A DNA stretch of 64,000 nucleotides from Dichotomocladium elegans (Eukaryota > Mucoromycota > Mucoromycetes > Mucorales > Lichtheimiaceae). This document shows, piece by piece, positions 34,527-47,557 of the stretch. The DNA is taken from the NCBI GenBank assembly GCA_025716815.1, contig JAIXMN010000015.1, forward strand, positions 806,001 to 870,000, given 5' to 3'. The position numbers were made by a program, and so were the translations under genes. The notes beneath the pieces were generated by a model. The model saw only the letters and a program-made list of their open reading frames with translations. It was not told the DNA's origin and searched no databases. Position 1 is the first letter of the stretch. Each line of letters starts with the position of its first letter.

Positions 34527-37500
34527 GTCTTACCGGTGAGGGTGCATGCGGAAGTACGGAATGACCGATAAATTGTTCTTTGGTTGTTGAGAATCTGACG
34601 AAGCATAGTATGGCTGTTTTCCTTTACAGAATGGGGAAGACGTGAATAGAGAAAAGGGCTTGGGATATTCTCCCGAATTTATTTGGAGAATTTCATGCAC
34701 TAAATGTCTCCTTCCTGTCATGAAATCATGATGATGTCAATTTGATTCTGTGAAACGTTTTAGCTCCGCTGTTTTTATGCTAAAGAACAATAATACCGAC
34801 AAATCTACACCCTCCACCGATTCCCAGGGCATATCATCCAATATAGTCTTTCCATACGTATGTATCATTCTAAAATGAATAACCCATTTTCTTTATAAGA
34901 TGGGCAGGACCATGTCGTTGATGAGTATGGCAGCCCCATCCTAAGTCGAGTCTATGCGCTATGTATGTCATTGGTAAGGATCTTCACTCTAATTGTCTTC
35001 CCCACACACATACACACACATCGAATACTGTACCCGGGCTGTCTATCTTGCAACGATAGCTTTGCAATAAATGCTGAATTCGAGAGGGTACAGACATTCT
35101 GACGAAAGAAACAGGCTCTATGTGCCCATGCTTATACAACTTTCAGTGACCAAGGCATAGTCAGATTTTTTTTCATGTTGACGTTTGAAAAAGGGCTTTG
35201 AGTGCATCAGCTGCTGGTAAAACAGCTACTTGAGAAATCCATCTTCCGTTCAACACAGTAATTGAAATTATAGTTCAAATAGAAACGATCCTGATAGTAT
35301 TTAGGAAGCGTACAGGCAGAGGTTGTTCATATGTCCCTAAAAAAGATCACAAGGATGTTTATTCTGAAATGGGTTGATGAGAAATCCATCAATTGTATTA
35401 AAGCAACTGATACAGGACTTGAGAGCCCCAAAAATAACCTAAACGAGGGTTCATGGATTTATTGAAAAATGGATGCAGCCTGTCATAGAAGAGCGGGCTC
35501 AGCTTCCTCCTATAGATAAGTATAACGCGCACGCGTAAGATCCACGAGTGACTTGATTGGATGCGCCAGAGAGGCATGACCGATATCGATCTACTTTTTC
35601 CGTGATCAGTCAGGATTTCATATTACAGTAGCCGCCTGTTATAATGATATTTATAATAATGATATTTCGCTATAGTGGTATGCTTTTACGGAACCATATC
35701 GAATGAGCAGGGCTTATTCCAACTCGTAATAGTGATAATTCGTTATAGTGATATGATTTGGCCAGAACCAGGACAATAACTGTAAGCATCATAGCATCAG
35801 GGCGGACGCCACCGAATAATCTCGTTTTTGGACATGACAGCATGAGTGGTAGAGGAAACTATCAATATCAAATCGTGGAATGATGCCTGGCATCCTCGAA
35901 CAATATCCTTCCGATGTATTTTATATAGTTCCCGAACAACGAACGAGAGGCCATCCGATTGAGCTCACCGGGAGCTACATAAACGAGGTGAGGAACCGAC
36001 CGTAACCCATGCAGTATCCAGACAACACGTACCTGGATACCTTGGTGTACGTTAAGCTGACAGGTAAGCAGCCATGATTTCTGTCAAGTACGTCATCTAT
36101 AAAATGAATGATACCGTGGATGATGAAAACAAGGGAAAACTCATGTGTCAAACACTGCAGTATGTTACATTCATGTAATTGACGGTTTTTGCTATATATC
36201 GCGGGAAATATGACCTTGTCTTTGGCCAATGTATCATACGTATCGTAAATGTGCTTGAATCCTGCTTATCTGATTTGGTGTATTTGGGTCACGATGCATA
36301 ATGTGCCACGTAGATGTGACATAGAAAGAGGATGCATAGGAAAGTACACGTCCTCGTCAACGAGCTAGTCCCTCGATCCAGTGAAGCCATGCTCAGCAAG
36401 TAACATGACTCTAGCTGTATCCGTAAACAAATTAATTGCGCATTTTGGAAATCCTGGCTGCCCATAGAATGAAAAATAGATCACACAGCATCTCATCGGA
36501 TCGATCGTAGAAGAAGCAATGATTCTTCTTATACTACTCAATCGTATTTATATCTCGTGCATTATCTTCAAAGTCAAGACCAAAGCCATCATCGCCGATG
36601 ACCTTGGGCACCGTCTGGTATACTTGAGTATCTGGCCCCACCTGGCCAATACTGAAGCTGCGCCAGCATCCTTTCCAGACTCCCATCTTATTGGTTTGCA
36701 TGTGATGGCGTAGAGTCTCGCCACAATCTCCCGTGCGACTGTCGCTTTCATAAGCCTTGTCCAACCTCCTGGCAAATGATGAAACCAGGATCGAGTTCAC
36801 CAACGAATTTTCTATTCCAAACGGCCCAGTCTTCTTGGTTTTCTTCGGGGCAATTGAGAAGGAATGGATGTATTAATTATACTGGACTGCAATGGTGCCA
36901 GAATCGGGAGGCGACAGGAAGCGCACAGGGCAGGACAAAGATAGTTGTGATTGTTCCTCCATACGGCATACGACTTGGCAGGGCGACAACAGGACGCCAA
37001 GAAGCATAACCAGCATCTTCTTCCTGACTTGACAGCTTGCAAATCACTCATATCAAATATCCAAGGGATTACACAGCCCTCAATGGCAATTCCATCTTAT
37101 CCTTGTATGTTTTGCGACAAAGTATATCAACATGCAGTGGATATTCCCCCGCAATGTGGCTTATTAACGTCTTTCAACAAATGAGTTCTCCATTGCGTTA
37201 TGCGCCATACACAATCTGGAATCTATGCTATCCCTAAAGGCTGCCTCCAACAGAGTATGAATGTTAGACAGTTCAGAGGATATGTAGATTATCATCCTAC
37301 AATGCACAAGGCAAATAACAGATTGCCAACCGTACGATTGGAACATGGTCGGCATCTTGGCATCCAAGGTTAATGTATGAACGGTGTACATAAATCCAAC
37401 TAATCTTGGCGCTCTCGATGATTTGATAATTTGGAAATATAAACTATAAATCCTGTCCACCGCATCACATTGCTGGTGACCATGTGCATGCTACTGGTGC

Positions 37501-40500
37501 TTTCCACGTTGGCTTGAGCTTCGGGATCCTACTATTTGATATCCTCCCTGTTTTTGAAATGCGTCAGTCAACCTGCTCCCGGTACTGAGGTCATCAGAAA
37601 GCACTGTGGTAACAGCATACCACACTCTAAGTGGAGGGCACCTTGGAAGCGATCACACGCAACCGCGTAAGCGTATTATCTAGATTACCGATGTCTCTTT
37701 ATTTTGTCTTATTATCTCACGCTTCCAAACCAAACAGAAAGGTCTGAAAAAGCCATTGGATAGCTGGAGAAGAACTGGGCGTACTCTGGCAGTTGCTACT
37801 AATCGAACAATCCGCTCGACTGCGCTCCAAAAAGAAGAAGGAGAGCGGTATCATTTTGATTTTATGTGCGCAGTTAGAAAAGCGCGAGAAAAAGTTTATT
37901 GTTGATTCCAAATGAAAACACGCTACCCTTATCTAAATCGGATCGATGAGGCCTTTCCCACTTCCCCTCCATCCCGTTCTCCTTTAATCAACGGTATCAG
38001 CAGTATATAGCAGCAACAGCACCGTCGAACTATCCCAAACAGACAGGCAATCTGCATGGAGAGGGTGCGTGAAGCACGTTTTCCTGTTCTCTCTGTGGAT
38101 TTCGGGTCTGCGAACCGGCTTTCCATTGCTGCCGTCAACCGAACTTTTTCCTTTCTTGCGCAGATATCTGTTGCACGGTTCACGCGACCGACGTTGATAT
38201 GAAAAATGAAAATCGTACCCTTTTCCCGCCACGCTCTTTCCTCTACGTGCACCTCGCCGGTCGGTCAGGCCGTCCCAAGCTAGGTCACCAATAACAGTCA
38301 CCTAGGCGCCAGGGAGGACCGACCGGACGGGCCCAAACGAGGATACTAACCTTCACAGCCTGAGACAAGACCAACAAGTTTTTGTTTAGTGATCAGATGT
38401 GCACGATATGCTGCGGTTGCCGCATCCCACACGCTGATAGTCCATCTTGGTAGGATACCGCATTGAGGGACAAGGCTACACCCCGTAGGACCAGGCCAGG
38501 TGGGTGGGCGGGCTCTGGGAAGACCAAGGTATCTTGGTCTCTAGAGCGGAGGCGCACGGAGCCGACTTCCTCGTGGTTGCCTCTGGACTGCCAATTACTA
38601 GAAAATTGCTATCCATAATGTAATAGAGAGCTCTTGCCTCTCTGTTTTTTTTCAGATCTCGCTGCCGCAATAGAATGAGCGCTCAGGTTCGACAAGATCA
38701 TTAAGCATGCTCGTTTTTTTTGTCATAAAACACAAAAGAACGGAAAGCGATGTCTCTTTGATTCATTTTATTTCATTGAGCTCTCTTCTCATTGACATGC
38801 CCGAGACATCGAGTCATGAGCATACAACACGCAAAAAAAATACTTTACGTATTTTATGACTCGAAAGCTAATATTCCTGAACTTTAACTGATCCACTGAT
38901 TCATCATACGTCCCTGAGAAGGGTGGTATCCTTACGTCTTTCCGAATTTTCTCCTTCTCTATCATCTCCATTTCGAGGAGAATTCTCTCTCTTACTTTTC
39001 TCCCGATCTAGCGTCTCCCTAACAATCTCAATCTACGGATACGTGAGATCCTGGTTGATGGCGGTTTTTCTCTACCCCAAAGTCATGTCCCTCGGCTTCC
39101 AGCAGCACAAGGTTCGTTTTCTTGTGTTTAAGAAGTGTGGCATTGCGGCTTATTGCATTCCGGTCAGTACACCAATGGGTCGCGGTAAAGCCTTCGATTA
39201 ACGGGTGGTCGCCTCCGGTATTCTTCTTCTTCCTTCTCTTTTTTGTGTTTATCCATCCCCATCTTCGGAGCGCGACTGCCAGGACTCCGTAGCCATTTTT
39301 TTCGGTGTCGGAAACGGACACCCTCTAGCTAGCAGAGGAGAGATGATGGTCATCCCTTGGCGAAACGCACAAAAAGTCTCCCTCTACTTCAACTTGCGCG
39401 GTGGGTGAGGGAGGGCCCTCTCGAGGAGCCCCTCCTCCCGCTGCGCCTTCGTCTTTGGTATTACGCATGTTAGCTAACGAATATTAAATACCAAATTTGA
39501 ACAGCTTACGTAATGAAGGATATTTTTTTTTGGAGGGGGGCGGTCGACATGGATCTGCGATAAAACCAATATCCATCTCAGCAGACCGCCGTATGGCTTC
39601 TTTTTCAACAACCCCGAAACGCTTGCGGCTTCTCTTTTGACGGAGGAAAAGATGGACAATTTTGATTTTGGTATGCAAAATATTTGGTGTATATGCATAT
39701 GGTAGGCTTAGCTGTACGGGTTGGTTGAATGACTCCGCTACAGTATCGCACTCTATTGATCAGTTACTTTGCTCATAAGGTAACCCGATGAAACCATTCC
39801 CAAGAATCGCAGCAAAGGGGTTGTTCAGGCATGCAAGGGGCGACAGGTCCTTTATCAGGGACAGTTAAATGGTTCGCAGTACCTCGATGCTCTCTGCAGC
39901 CTTCCATTAGCCTTAGTTACTTGTTGAAGCATCTGCAACGTTACTCCCGGCATTCAGAGGGTCTTTTTATTGGATTAATATGATTTTGTTATTTTATCTT
40001 CCCGTTGTCTTGTGGTTGACATTCGGCCGTCTGCGTTTGTCCGATGTTCTCTTTTTGAATTGTGTGGGAAAGAGCAATGGGTTACGCCTGTGACGAAGGA
40101 TACTGAGAGAAAGGCGGGCGGGCAGTCGGACCAGATATTCTTTTCCATAAATGCTGCTAGAGTGAAGAGGAAGTAATGGTTCTGAATAGATGGCTCATGG
40201 ACGTTAGGAAGTCGAATAATGGCTGAGATAAAGCATCGGCTCCCCCAAGGCTGGAGTTCAAAATTATCTTAAATTCCCAGACTGCAAGATTGCCCCTCCT
40301 GGGGTATTCCAAGCAGAAAAGGCGCAATAGCATCGGTGGGCTGCTGTCGCAACGACAACGATCGACATTATACCATACATAGCCACAGAGGCCGACGATA
40401 TATACTAAAAGCCGAGCCGATGCAAATACCAGAGCTGTAGACACCGGCGACGATGTCTCCTGCTGGCGCAACAATCAGCGATCCTATATGTTTTACGAAT

Positions 40501-42540
40501 CTGTCGACTACCGGCACATTTCACTTTTTCCAACATAGATCAATATACGGATGGATAGATGTGAGACTCTACTATAATCAAAACAAGTAGAATTTAGAAA
40601 TAACGAAGGACATCCATATTCAAGATAAAAAAGCCGCAATGCCTTCAAGCTTGTAGCAGATGTACTCTACATATAAGGCTATTGCATAGCTGCCTGCAGC
40701 GAATAGTTCTAGTTTTTGCGTTGGAGAAGAAAATCCATTCCGCAATACTGTGTATACCTCCGGTGCGAACCCATATATTTTTATATATATACATGTACTT
40801 GTGTACGCACATGCTTCCTGATAAATTGGGCAGAATAAAAGATGGATATTATACCAAGATATAGTCGCCCTTTATTGCGGCAGGGGAGCAGGAAGGACGA
40901 GAAGACGAAAGGGCGACCGGGGCCGTTCATTTTTATACCCCTGGGTTGAAGCCATGTTACATATAAACATCGTAGTCCGTGCGACGTGCTAGCAAACGAT
41001 ATGCCTTTACGGCCTCTTCATTGCAGGGAAATGAAAGTGGACAAGAACGTATTGGATTTTACCATAAAAGATGGGTTTAAGCTGGATGAATTCTGAATAG
41101 GGTAAACATCCTCGGCACGTAACACACATATACTGTACACGCATGGAGCTGCAGTTTGCGATACGAGTGTCGTCATGGTCTCAAATAACCAGGGCGCGGG
41201 TTACTGTAGTTGAGGTGTTGTGGCGATATATGGCCCGTGACGGGTCATCTGGAGCCGTACAATCCAAAAGGTAATGACTATGGATATCAATGTCGGAAAG
41301 AGCAACATCTTGATATCGAATGTTACACATTGTATGATCGTCACTGGTCACGAGAGAGAACCTCGCTTAAAACCTAAAATAGACGAGAGTGCATAAATGC
41401 TTGAACAAAAAATCCGACAGTTTACAACTAAATTGCGCAATTGACTGTTAAAAATGGGGCGAAAAGAAAGTGCTTGTGCGTGTGCGCGTGCGAGTAGAAA
41501 AACTTAGTTCCGATATGTCCGACATTGCTATCCAAGTTTGCTGCACGTGCTCATCCAAGGCACGGCGCACATATCTTTGCATAACGGTTGTTCTGATCCT
41601 TTCCTGGATCCGTTTGTTGCCGTTAGCTTCTCAGGGCGGGGATGGGTATCGCTGCATAAGCGATGAAAAAGTCATCCAAAGAGAGATATTAGGGGTGACA
41701 ATGACGATGATGACGGCATCATCAAGGAAGGTTGGAATCAGTTGGCAAATTATTAGTCAGTTCCCACGAAAAAAAAAAGAATAGGTACGATGATGCGTGT
41801 GTGTGTATATGTGGGGGAACATGCAGGTCAGCTTGGAACCGCCCTTCTGCAGCGAAGGCATGACAGGTTACATTTCGACTAGTACGTTTCTCGACACCTT
41901 GTGCCATTCTTTTTGCATTGAGCGGCATGCGGTTATTCGTCGTTGAGCGCTTTTGTTTCTGTTTCATGTTGACCGCAGGTTCTTCTCGACGAGAAGAACT
42001 CCATGACAGTGCGCAATCTTATCGTTGAGTTCTACTCGGTTTGAACACACACATAGACAAAGATATTCATACTGCCTCTACCCATGACCAGCATCATCTC
42101 TCTTGAGCGCGGAAATGGATGACCTTGTGGAACATGAATGGAGTATCACTGGGTAATACAAGGATCCCGTTCGCACTCACGGGCAACGCAAACCCCCCCT
42201 CTTTTCGATCGTTTTTGGTGGAAAAGCCGTGGAGAAGACCATTTCTTAAATCGGGGATCCGTATCACGGGGCAACAATGGATTCTTTGCTATCTAATGTG
42301 ATATGTATGAAAAATACGCAGCGGCGTGAGCAACTTTTGGGTCTAAAAAATGCCCCGAGTTGATTCGGGGACGGTGAAGTCAGTGAAATTAATAAATGGC
42401 ATGGCATTTCCTGCGTTGCTCGGAAACGTAGAATGATAAAGATAAGCGCGCGCGTATGCAATCGTTGTTGGCGTGCGCACATTCGCGCGCGCGTTTTTTG
42501 TTTCAGCGCCTACTAATGCATATCTGCGCACTGTGGCCGT

Positions 42541-42578
<38 letters not shown>
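42541..42578. repeat. GA microsatellite
   Basis: (GA)n with a few A insertions. Confidence 0.95.
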
Positions 42579-42579
<1 letters not shown>

Positions 42580-43026
42580 TATGTGTGTCTGCACATACAT
42601 ACAGTCTCTCTGCCTCTCGTGCGCGCGCTCTATCAGCCACGCACATCGGTGCAGTGCTGTGCATCCCGGGAGGGGGAGAGCGAGGGCGCGGGACATGTGG
42701 ATCGGAGGTCGTTATGTACCAAAAATGGATGTTGTTACGCAAAAAAATCGGTGGTTAATCAGGTGCTCTTTTGCTTATGCAAAGGGAGCGCACTGACAAA
42801 ACAAAAACGATACATGCATACACGGGTTCGATAGACCGACAATTTTTTATTGCATAATGGGATAACCATCGTCAAAAAACCGCATCAAGCTATATGTTTT
42901 TACACATCATCGACAATGCTCGGCCGGCCTTTTTCTTTCCGAGGAGAAAAATAAAACAAAGACCGCAAAAAAAAAAGCTGTTTGATGGGTAGCAAATAAT
43001 AAATATACACGCACACACACGCACGC

Positions 43027-43057
<31 letters not shown>
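43027..43057. repeat. TA microsatellite, preceded by CA/CG alternation
   Basis: Perfect alternating TA tract following CACACACGCACGCG-type alternation; alternating purine-pyrimidine run in total about 50 bp. Confidence 0.95.
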
Positions 43058-43058
<1 letters not shown>

Positions 43059-44051
43059 CTCAAGATGGGCATAGTAAATAAGCAGCTGGGGACATTGTAA
43101 TACGTAGGGTGGCGGGGGGACCCTGGCTCCAGCTACCGTATTTTCACTAGTGTCATTTTACATTGCCTGACAAATTATTTATTTACTATACCTTGTTTGT
43201 GTGATCAGGTGGCATAGTTTCGTTGTCTCCCATCGGCGAGCAAACAACGCCCTTCGCAATGGCGAAGAGCGGTCGATGGATGGGAACGGGTTTGTATTTG
43301 TATCTATCACACGACTCCCATTCCGTTCTTTATGGTTTGATAGCCCTCATCATCCTTCCCTTTCATTCATGCCGAAATACAATGCCTCTCGGTCGATAGT
43401 CAGTGCGTGCAGCTTTGTTGTGTTTTCCAGACGATATGGATGAAAGGGGAGGGAGATGCAAAAAAAAAAAAACTTGTCAGGACCTACTGCGATTAAGCAA
43501 GTGAGAAAAAATCATCAACGCATCATTTGCTCACACACGATCTCCACAGCTAAAAAGGGGGAGTGAAAATGAGCGCTGGAAGGTGTTCGGCAGCATGCCT
43601 TCATTTGGGGGTACTCCCGGTCCAATCTCTAGTCCTCTCTGATTCTCTATCCTCCCTTTATCTGATGCCTGTCGGCTTATGCATAGGAGATCTAAGGATT
43701 CCGGCGAAGCATACAGAGGCGCTCTTTTATTCACTTGGGCGGGAACAGGAAAAAGCCAAAAGTCAAAAAAAGGAGACCGGTGCACTTGAGGGAGGACGTC
43801 CACTGCTACCCCCCAAAACACCCATGGCTTTCGTTTGCCCACCCCGTGACGGCCCTTGTCCCACCCAACACACATAATACAGATATGCAACCTGAAGCCC
43901 TGTTGCGAATAATAATAATATAATGGTAATAATAAAACTAGTATAAAAGTGACGATAGAAACAATCCTCTCTCTCCCCTTTTTTTTTTATTTATTCCCAC
44001 CCCACTTTCTTCTTCTCTTTCTTCTCTTTCTTTAACATCTCATTCATTCCA

Positions 44052-44354
44052 ATGTCTACCAGCACAACGTCCTCTTCCGCCTTCATCATGTATCGCCCTC
44101 CTCATCATCCGGAGCTTTTGCTTGCCCAGAGCCCACCTACAAAACGATCATCAGCATCGTCAACATCGTCATCAACCAAAAAATCGAGACAGGTCGCGCA
44201 GCGATATACGTACCGCCCTTGCCCCATATGCCAAAATCGTCTGCTGGTCCGAATCCATGGCAGTCTGGTCTATAAATGGATCATTGATCACTTTGCGGTC
44301 AAGCATAACGAGTGGCTTCACGTCGTGGTCAATCTTCATGAATCGTGGACATGA
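44052..44354 (+). CDS. Small zinc-finger-like protein (hypothetical)
   Basis: Single-exon frame of 100 residues. N-terminal half is Ser/Thr/Pro rich (TSSSAFIMYRPPHHPEL; SSTKKSRQVAQR), the second half has CPICQNRLLVRIHGSLVYKW and IIDHFAVKHNEW, a C-x2-C pair followed by spaced His residues that could bind zinc. A TATAAAAG box lies at 43942-43949, about 105 bp upstream, and the leader is pyrimidine rich, both of which fit a real transcribed gene. No family assigned; role unknown. Confidence 0.5.
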   Translation: MSTSTTSSSAFIMYRPPHHPELLLAQSPPTKRSSASSTSSSTKKSRQVAQRYTYRPCPICQNRLLVRIHGSLVYKWIIDHFAVKHNEWLHVVVNLHESWT

Positions 44355-44518
44355 GACGATTGTCACCATCACTGCCTGAAAAAGAAAAAAGGAGAAACCC
44401 ACCTCGCTCTCTTGTTCTACGCGCAAGCTTATATGAAAAGAAAAAGAAAAAGAAAAGCAAGAATCAAGACACTGAAAAAAAAAAGCAAAAAAGGGACAGT
44501 CGCCGACCTGCTATAAAT

Positions 44519-44520
<2 letters not shown>

Positions 44521-44557
<37 letters not shown>

Positions 44558-44596
44558 GACAGACGAACACGGACACGGACAAGGACACGGACAAGC
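44521..44596. repeat. CA microsatellite grading into GACA and GGACAC repeats
   Basis: (CA)n for about 30 bp, then (GACA)n and GGACAC/AGGACA units, 165 bp downstream of the small zinc-finger-like ORF. Confidence 0.95.
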
Positions 44597-44869
44597 ACTG
44601 ACCCAGGCTGAGGCTTAGGCACAGGCATACACATACATCATACAACGTATCTACATGACATACAAGAAAAAAAGAAAAAGACGTATATTCCCTCTCTTTC
44701 TCTCCCCTCTCTTCAATCCCCTTTTTTGTACATACTGAATCTCTTCTTGATTTGCACATACCCATTAAAAAAATACCAAATTTTGCATTGTTCCCTATTT
44801 TCTATTTGTGACTTTATTCGGGCGCATGCTTCTTTTATGATTAACGTTACAAGTTCCTACATACAAACA

Positions 44870-45978
44870 TCACTGCCTTTCGGAGCGGCCGCTTTTCCAC
44901 GCCCCAGCAGTAGCAGTAGCAGTAGCAGCAGAGGCGGCAGCGGCGGCAGCGGCAGCGCCGGCGTCTATATCATTATCGCTAAGCAACTCGGCATCGACGT
45001 CCGCTTGTCCGTCCAAGTCGAGAAGCATATCCATCACCGTCGGCCGTTCATCAATTTCCCATCCATCGATTGCGAGCATGCAGTCCATGAGCAGTAGGTC
45101 TTGCTCTCGACCGTCCTTCTGGTTTTCCAGCTGAACAAGCACGCTTCCGGTCCGGGCAAGCATCGACGCCTTTTGCCCATATGCATGCAAAGCATTGAGT
45201 TTCATGTAGAATGCCTCTCGCAACGCCAGGCGTGTATAGTCACCCATCTCCCGCTGTTGCTCCTGTTCTCGGATGCTCAGATCGGAAAGCTGGGACTCGA
45301 ACCTTCTCGCTTCAAATGTGCTGTGGTAGTTGCCCGTCTCCTGACGATGATGACGGAGGTGGTACTCAAACCGACTCTTTACAGCCGCGTGCTTCTCCCG
45401 GATATCCGCCATCTCGGCCACATCGCGTTCATAGATGGTGCGTATTATCTGGGTCGCATGCTCATGCTTGCCTAATGCTTCTGCCTCTATCTCCGCCTCT
45501 TTGTACAGCAGCTGCGAGAGTCCGGAACCAATATCCTTGATGTCGTTATGTAGATATATACATATATATATATAAGAAAAGAAGGGGAGATCTCTTTAAA
45601 ATTTGATATGGGCACTCTTCCTCCAAAACCAACCACCCACCCACCCGTCCACAAACAAAAGAACTGATAAAACGTTTCCCGAGGACTTGGTTGATGTTCA
45701 TGAGGGGGAGAGAAGATAAAGCGAGGAAGAGTGACAGACAGAGTCAAAGATAATACCTCCAGCTCGGATTGTTGCCCAATCCACTTCTCAAAAGCTTGCG
45801 CTGTCCGGAGCCGATGCTCAGCCGACAATCTCATCATCTTGAGCATCAGACGCTCTTCAGCGATCCACATGACGAGTGGCAGAGTGTCTGCACTCTGCAG
45901 GGGATTCTTGCGTGCAATGTGCGATCGCACATTGCTCTCGAATTTGCGTAGCGAGTACTGGAGATCCTTGTACGCCAT
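44870..45978 (-). CDS. BAR-like coiled-coil protein, 2 exons
   Basis: Exons 45757-45978 and 44870-45535 (minus) give 295 aa. It is almost entirely alpha-helical and charged: MAYKDLQYSLRKFESNVRSH, MRLSAEHRLRTAQAFEKWIG, YKEAEIEAEALGKHEHATQI, ADIREKHAAVKSRFEYHLRH, FESQLSDLSIREQEQQREMG. Three long helices of this kind are typical of BAR-domain (membrane-bending) proteins, but I know no exact family (candidate groups include FAM92/CIBAR-like). The C terminus holds a poly-Ala/Thr run made by a GCN-type trinucleotide repeat (44905-44960) which is likely variable in length. Exon 2 is entered through an AAG acceptor (45536), and the intron has a (TA)n tract. Confidence 0.6.
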
Positions 45979-46140
45979 GGAAGCAGCTTCAAGGGATCTC
46001 GGTGGAGATAATAGTGGAGTGTATGTGTGGGCGTGTGTCCGGTGTGCTGATGTGAATTAGAAGAAAGGGGTGATGTCGTGTAACATTTCTTTATGTACAA
46101 AGTGAGGTTTTCCCTAGATAATCTATACACACGGTCGGCA

Positions 46141-47381
46141 TCACGCCTGCTTTCCTTGTTCCATGCTGTCATCATAAAGCCCATCGATCCACCGCTCCTG
46201 CACATCCCGCACATCCTCGTGATGGCCCGCCCGCATTGCAGTAAGCATGATCGACTCATTGCCCTCCGTCAAGCCGCCAAACACAAATCCGCCCGCCTTG
46301 TCAATCACCTGCTGTAGCTTGCACATCGACGACTTATCTTCTACACAGAGTGTGTAAAACCCAACCAGCGAGAAGTCCTCAACTAGGCCACACAGCGCCG
46401 CATTCAGTTTTTTAAACTTGGATCCAAAGGCATCTTCATCGAGTGAGTCCTGCAGGTAGGACAGATCCATCACATCCGTGTAATACTCCAGGTTGAAGCC
46501 TGAAACCCCATCACCTTGGAGATTAGCCAATGCACAAACACTGTGTCACACACAAAGAGGGAGAAAAATAATAAGCAAAGAACACTTACGCAATTTGCCG
46601 TATGACTCAATGAGATCCACCTTGGAAAGGACATTGACATGGGGAAGCTCAAGCTGAATCATCGTCTTCAATGCTAACAGCAGCACCGAAATGTACTTGG
46701 ACGCATCGGTGCAGTAATGAGCATCCACAAGGTGCACAGCTACGAGCTAATTGATGGTACGACATATGAGCGAACCCGCCTCCCTCCGACTTTTTTTTTC
46801 TGATACCTGGGTTCCTTCGATGCTTACCCGGTAATTTATTTTTTCCAGCTTCTCGAGAATCTGCTTGACGGCGGTGTGATGCGTAAAAAGCTCAACCTGA
46901 CCTGGTAAGTCAAACAGGATATAATGATCCTCGAGCTTCTCCAGCCGTTCAAAGAGCCAATCGATGTTTTCCAAAAGATATTCGAGGCAGAACATGATGC
47001 CACCATTAGGCCCCAGACCCAATTCGCGCATCGTGTCGTCAAGCGTTATGAGGTCTGCCACATTAATTGCACAGGGATAGGGTATATGGTCATTGGCCGG
47101 ATCGAGATTCACAATCGCAACCTTTCTGAAGTTTGATAACGCACATTAGCATAACACAGTATGTTACACCCTGATCTTTTTTTTTTCAACACTTGCCTTC
47201 CGATCGCTGACAGGTATTGATACGCACCCCAACAATAGGTTGTCTTGCCCGATCCGGGGGGACCCAAAACAACCTGTCACATGCAAAGAAAAGATGATGA
47301 GCAAAGATTAGCATTCTTGACGGCATTGCGGGCAAGTGCGATCGAGGCTCTGTGTCTGTCACTTGCCTGACCAAATGGCAT
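46141..47381 (-). CDS. GPN2: GPN-loop GTPase 2, 5 exons with two GC-AG introns
   Basis: Cytosolic GTPase that helps assemble and import RNA polymerase II/III. Exons (minus) 47367-47381, 47197-47273, 46807-47125, 46590-46746 and 46141-46499 give 308 aa (family 300-350). Seen: P-loop GPPGSGKTT at residues 9-17, [13 protein letters not shown], the diagnostic GPN motif GPNGG at 69-73, [12 protein letters not shown] (G3), [33 protein letters not shown] (G4), [15 protein letters not shown]. Exon 1 is 15 nt and encodes MPFGQ. Introns 1 and 2 begin with GC (CAG|GCAAGT and AAG|GCAAGT), both otherwise perfect donors. No GT-donor alternative keeps the P-loop joined. The gene is head-to-head with the F-box gene. 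Confidence 0.95.
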
Positions 47382-47557
47382 TTTTAAACAAAGTGCAAAA
47401 TAGAGAAGGAGAGAAACTTATTTTAAGTCGGCGGTACCAGTTTGGGGGAATTAGCGTGCCGCAGCAGGAATTATGTCGCTCTCTCGCATTACCTTCCCCT
47501 TTCTTTCTGACTCGACTTGTTTTATCCGTTTATGTCGGCTGTGAAGACACCTCTGCA
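47382..47557. promoter_or_regulatory. Divergent promoter GPN2 / F-box protein
   Basis: 176 bp between the two start codons if the F-box protein starts at 47558. No TATA box is obvious. Confidence 0.4.

Larger units (their letters stand above)
34723..43985. other. 9-kb gene desert
   Basis: No gene can be supported. It holds simple repeats: a GA tract (42541-42578), a CA/CG alternation and a (TA)n tract (43027-43057). It also holds a possible pogo/Tigger terminal fragment (35626-35760), a 21-bp perfect palindrome (41979-41999), a 20-nt hairpin (38521-38540) and a GC-richer patch (38040-38600). Short open frames (for example 36519-36803, 37164-37460, 37984-38301, 39028-39408, 41470-41784) resemble nothing I know. 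Confidence 0.4.

Noticed and set aside
38380..38600. GC-rich stretch as 5S rRNA, SRP RNA or snRNA
   Set aside because: None of the diagnostic conserved sequences of 5S, SRP, U1, U2 or U6 RNA could be found.
44908..45475. Plus-strand open frames opposite the BAR-like gene
   Set aside because: They are shadows of the minus-strand coiled-coil gene; composition follows its codons.
47336..47557. Longer N terminus of the F-box protein (in-frame ATG at 47372)
   Set aside because: It overlaps GPN2 exon 1, has no conserved features and the F-box begins directly at the ATG at 47558.
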